Below, piece by piece: positions 46,160 through 47,913 of a stretch of 47,913 nucleotides of DNA. The notes under the pieces were generated by a model, which was not told the DNA's origin, did not search any database, and saw only the letters and a list, made by a program, of their open reading frames with translations. Made by a program: the position numbers and the translations under genes. The stretch's first letter is position 1; every line of letters starts with the position of its first letter. This stretch comes from Rickettsia endosymbiont of Oxypoda opaca (GTDB lineage: Bacteria; Pseudomonadota; Alphaproteobacteria; Rickettsiales; Rickettsiaceae): positions 1 to 47,913 of the forward strand of contig JAJIYK010000126.1 of the NCBI GenBank assembly GCA_020881235.1, in the 5' to 3' direction.

Positions 46160-46528
46160 ATGAGCTTTTACGAATCAATTTTTATAGTACGTCAAGATGT
46201 ATCGCTAAACGATATAGATAAAATTACCGATGATTTTGTCAAAATTGTTAAAGATAATAAAGGTAACGTTGTTAAAACCGAATATTGGGATTTAAGGACT
46301 TTAGCCTATAAAATAGGTAATAACAAAAAAGGGCATTATATCTTTTTAGGTTTAGACACTAATTCAGAAGTAATAAAAGAATTAGAAAGAAAAATGCGGC
46401 TTAACGAAAATATTATTAGATTTCTTACTATTAAAGTGGAATCCATTAGTAGTGAACCTTCACCGATATTAAAAAATCACCATGTAGAAAATGAACCGGT
46501 GATTGACGTAACGGTTAGTAAGGATTAA
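46160..46528 (+). CDS. rpsF: 30S ribosomal protein S6
   Basis: Platform protein that pairs with S18. The ATG at 46160 gives 122 residues starting [15 protein letters not shown]; the in-frame ATG at 46115 adds 15 residues not seen in the family. The GGAG at 46143 is 13 bases away. The S6 core [23 protein letters not shown] is intact, and an acidic tail follows. First of rpsF-rpsR-rplI. Confidence 0.97.
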   Translation: MSFYESIFIVRQDVSLNDIDKITDDFVKIVKDNKGNVVKTEYWDLRTLAYKIGNNKKGHYIFLGLDTNSEVIKELERKMRLNENIIRFLTIKVESISSEPSPILKNHHVENEPVIDVTVSKD

Positions 46529-46562
46529 TTTTAAAATATCATAGAATTACTTAAGGTAAAGA

Positions 46563-46844
46563 ATGTTAGGAAATAACCTAGGAGAAACAAGAAATCGCAA
46601 AGTTGGTGAAAAACCTGCTAAAAAAGTATTTTTTAGAAGGCGTAAAGGGTGTCCCCTTTCTGTTCCCGGTGCACCGAGCATTGATTATAAAAATCCCGAT
46701 TTACTGGGAAAATTTTTGTCTGAGGGCGGAAGGATGTTACCGAGTAGAATCACAAATGTGTGTGCAAAAAAACAAAGAAAATTAAAAAATGCTATTAAAG
46801 TCGCAAGGATTTTAGCATTGTTACCTTTTGTATTTCAAATTTAA
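46563..46844 (+). CDS. rpsR: 30S ribosomal protein S18
   Basis: Partner of S6 on the 30S platform. 93 residues with the rickettsial form [23 protein letters not shown] and the conserved core [28 protein letters not shown]. 34 bp after rpsF, so co-transcribed. A 342-bp repeat-filled gap separates it from rplI. Confidence 0.97.
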   Translation: MLGNNLGETRNRKVGEKPAKKVFFRRRKGCPLSVPGAPSIDYKNPDLLGKFLSEGGRMLPSRITNVCAKKQRKLKNAIKVARILALLPFVFQI

Positions 46845-46869
46845 ATATATTGTTTTTTGATATCATTCC

Positions 46870-47130
46870 TCGCTGTGGCGGGTGTTGTTGCGTGGCTCAT
46901 AATTTATGGTATTACAAGTACGGTGTCATGCCATGATCAAGTCGGCATTGTTGCATGAATCAAATTTTTGCAAAGCGTTCGGTGTCATGCCGTGACTTGA
47001 TCACGGCATCCAGTCTTTTTGTTAAGGTTTTTTCTGGATACCGTGGTCAAGCCACGGTATGACACCGTATTTATAATAACCATAATACGGTGAGTTATGA
47101 GCCATGCGGCAACGGCGGGAATGACATTGA
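46870..47130. repeat. nested palindromic elements between rpsR and rplI
   Basis: An outer palindrome (ATTCCTCGCTGTGGCGG ... GGCGGGAATGAC) is interrupted by a family A unit with left end GGTGTTGTTGCGTGGCTC (46880) and right end GAGCCATGCGGCAACGGC (about 47117). Inside it, GATCAAGTC (46935-46943) abuts another left end (GGCATTGTTGCATGAATC, 46944), followed by the core CGTGACTTGATCACGGC...GGATACCGTGGTCAAGCC. It splits the conserved rpsR-rplI pair. Confidence 0.8.
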
Positions 47131-47186
47131 TCCAAACTCTTCAGGTTAGCTGAAGAACAACTAATAGGGTAACTGAAAGGTATTAA

Positions 47187-47702
47187 ATGGAAATTATTTT
47201 AATTAAGCCGGTAAGAAAATTAGGAAGAATCGGTGAAATTCTTAAAGTAGCCGATGGATTTGGTCGTAATTATCTTCTACCGCAAAAATTGGCGGTTAGA
47301 GCTACTGAACTCAATAAAGAGTTAATTGTTCAACAAAAACATGAGCTTGAAAAACAAGATAAGACAATAAAAGAAGAAGTAGAAAAAGTTAATGATCTTA
47401 TAAAAGGTCAAAAATTAATTTTTATAAGGCAATCCTCAGATGACGGGAAGCTTTTTGGCTCAGTTAGTAACAAAGAAATTGCAGAAAAGTTGACTGAAAT
47501 TACAGCTCATCCTATTTCACACTTAAACGTAACACTTGATAAGCAAATAAAATCTACGGGAGTTTTTGCAATTGAGATAAGGCTCCATGCTGAGCTTAGC
47601 ACCTGGGTTAAAGTCATTGTTGCAAGGTCTGAATCCGAATCCCAAAGCTTTTTACTGGAAAATAAAACAGAGCAAACTGAATCTTTATCTGAATCGGTTT
47701 AA
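47187..47702 (+). CDS. rplI: 50S ribosomal protein L9
   Basis: Elongated 50S protein reaching towards neighbouring ribosomes. 171 residues: N-terminal domain [33 protein letters not shown] with the L9 signature. A long connecting helix (about 41-80) and the C-terminal rRNA domain follow, then an acidic tail of about 20 residues. AAGG lies upstream of ATG 47187. Confidence 0.97.
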   Translation: MEIILIKPVRKLGRIGEILKVADGFGRNYLLPQKLAVRATELNKELIVQQKHELEKQDKTIKEEVEKVNDLIKGQKLIFIRQSSDDGKLFGSVSNKEIAEKLTEITAHPISHLNVTLDKQIKSTGVFAIEIRLHAELSTWVKVIVARSESESQSFLLENKTEQTESLSESV

Positions 47703-47744
47703 CTTCAAACCTACTACTCATCTATCAATTACAAGGATCAAATT

Positions 47745-47913
47745 TTTGATGTCATTCCCGCCTGTGCGGGAAGGCATTGTTGCGTGGATCATAGTTATCG
47801 TATTATGGTATTACAAGTACGGTGTCATACCGTGGCTTGACCACGGTATCCAGAAAAAGCCTTAATAAAAAGACTGGATGCCGTGATCAAGTCACGGCAT
47901 GACAAAAACTGGA
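47745..47913. repeat. palindromic elements downstream of rplI, running off the window
   Basis: A GTCATTCCCGCCTGTGCGGGAA palindrome is followed by a family A left end (GGCATTGTTGCGTGGATC, from about 47774) and an uninterrupted core CCGTGGCTTGACCACGG (47831-47847) with the second arm ATGCCGTGATCAAGTCACGG. This is the empty version of the site occupied at 29383-29586. The right end is outside the window. Confidence 0.8.

Noticed and set aside
24541..47913. CRISPR array
   Set aside because: The repeats are numerous and palindromic but scattered, of unequal length, with no regular spacers and no cas genes.
1..47913. A transposase encoded in the window that could move the palindromic elements
   Set aside because: No DDE, HUH, serine or tyrosine recombinase-like protein was recognised among the genes; the mobilising enzyme must be elsewhere or lost.

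Overview
The window looks like a piece of a Rickettsia chromosome: AT-rich obligate intracellular alphaproteobacterium. Reasons: tRNA-Tyr/tRNA-Gly/tuf joined directly to rpsJ (the chimeric tuf arrangement described for R. prowazekii), a circularly permuted two-piece tmRNA gene, an alphaproteobacterial SspB, an NDUFA12-type complex I protein, and many Rickettsia-type palindromic elements, one of them inside a coding gene (tsaD). The species cannot be fixed from the sequence alone. FtsZ seems clearly diverged from what I remember of the spotted-fever group protein, so a bellii-like, torix-like or other non-reference lineage is possible.

Layout. 1-5.1 kb (minus strand): ftsZ behind a VapBC toxin-antitoxin pair, fumC, an unknown small gene, rlmB. 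5.3-21.5 kb (plus): tRNA-Tyr, tRNA-Gly, tuf, then the S10-spc-alpha ribosomal superoperon with secY, adk, rpoA, rplQ, followed by rpsT. It is contiguous except for palindromic insertions between rplC/rplD and at the rpsQ/rplN junction. 21.6-25.3 kb: tRNA-Val, an IalB-family envelope protein, and a minus-strand group mlaD, NDUFA12, rnhA, sspB, ssrA. 25.4-27.4 kb: overlapping lpxI-coaE-dnaQ. 27.8-31.9 kb (minus): a DUF2125-like protein and the Fe-S assembly genes hscB-hscA-fdx, with a repeat block between hscA and fdx. 32-35.4 kb: rnhB, tRNA-Phe, lpxD-fabZ-lpxA (lipid A). 35.4-37.4 kb: a small accessory block with a HigBA-type toxin-antitoxin pair and an AAA/DUF4143 ATPase. 37.4-42.3 kb: tsaD, an A-type Fe-S carrier, a dGTPase, argS. 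42.7-47.7 kb: a SPOR-domain protein, an acyl desaturase with a C-terminal coiled coil, a response regulator lacking the phosphoacceptor Asp, and rpsF-rpsR-rplI.

The most unusual content lies between the genes. Nearly every intergenic space above about 200 bp holds short palindromic elements with terminal inverted repeats. Several copies show 8-9 bp target-site duplications, elements are nested in one another, and the same terminal repeats enclose different cores. One 9-bp word (GRCTTGAYC, the tip of a palindromic arm) is found again and again at element junctions, and an uninterrupted copy of that site lies in the same window. This points to non-autonomous, MITE-like mobile palindromes whose transposase is not in this window. 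A second non-coding candidate is a hairpin/pseudoknot leader immediately upstream of the rpsJ ribosome binding site, possibly an autoregulatory element of the S10 operon.
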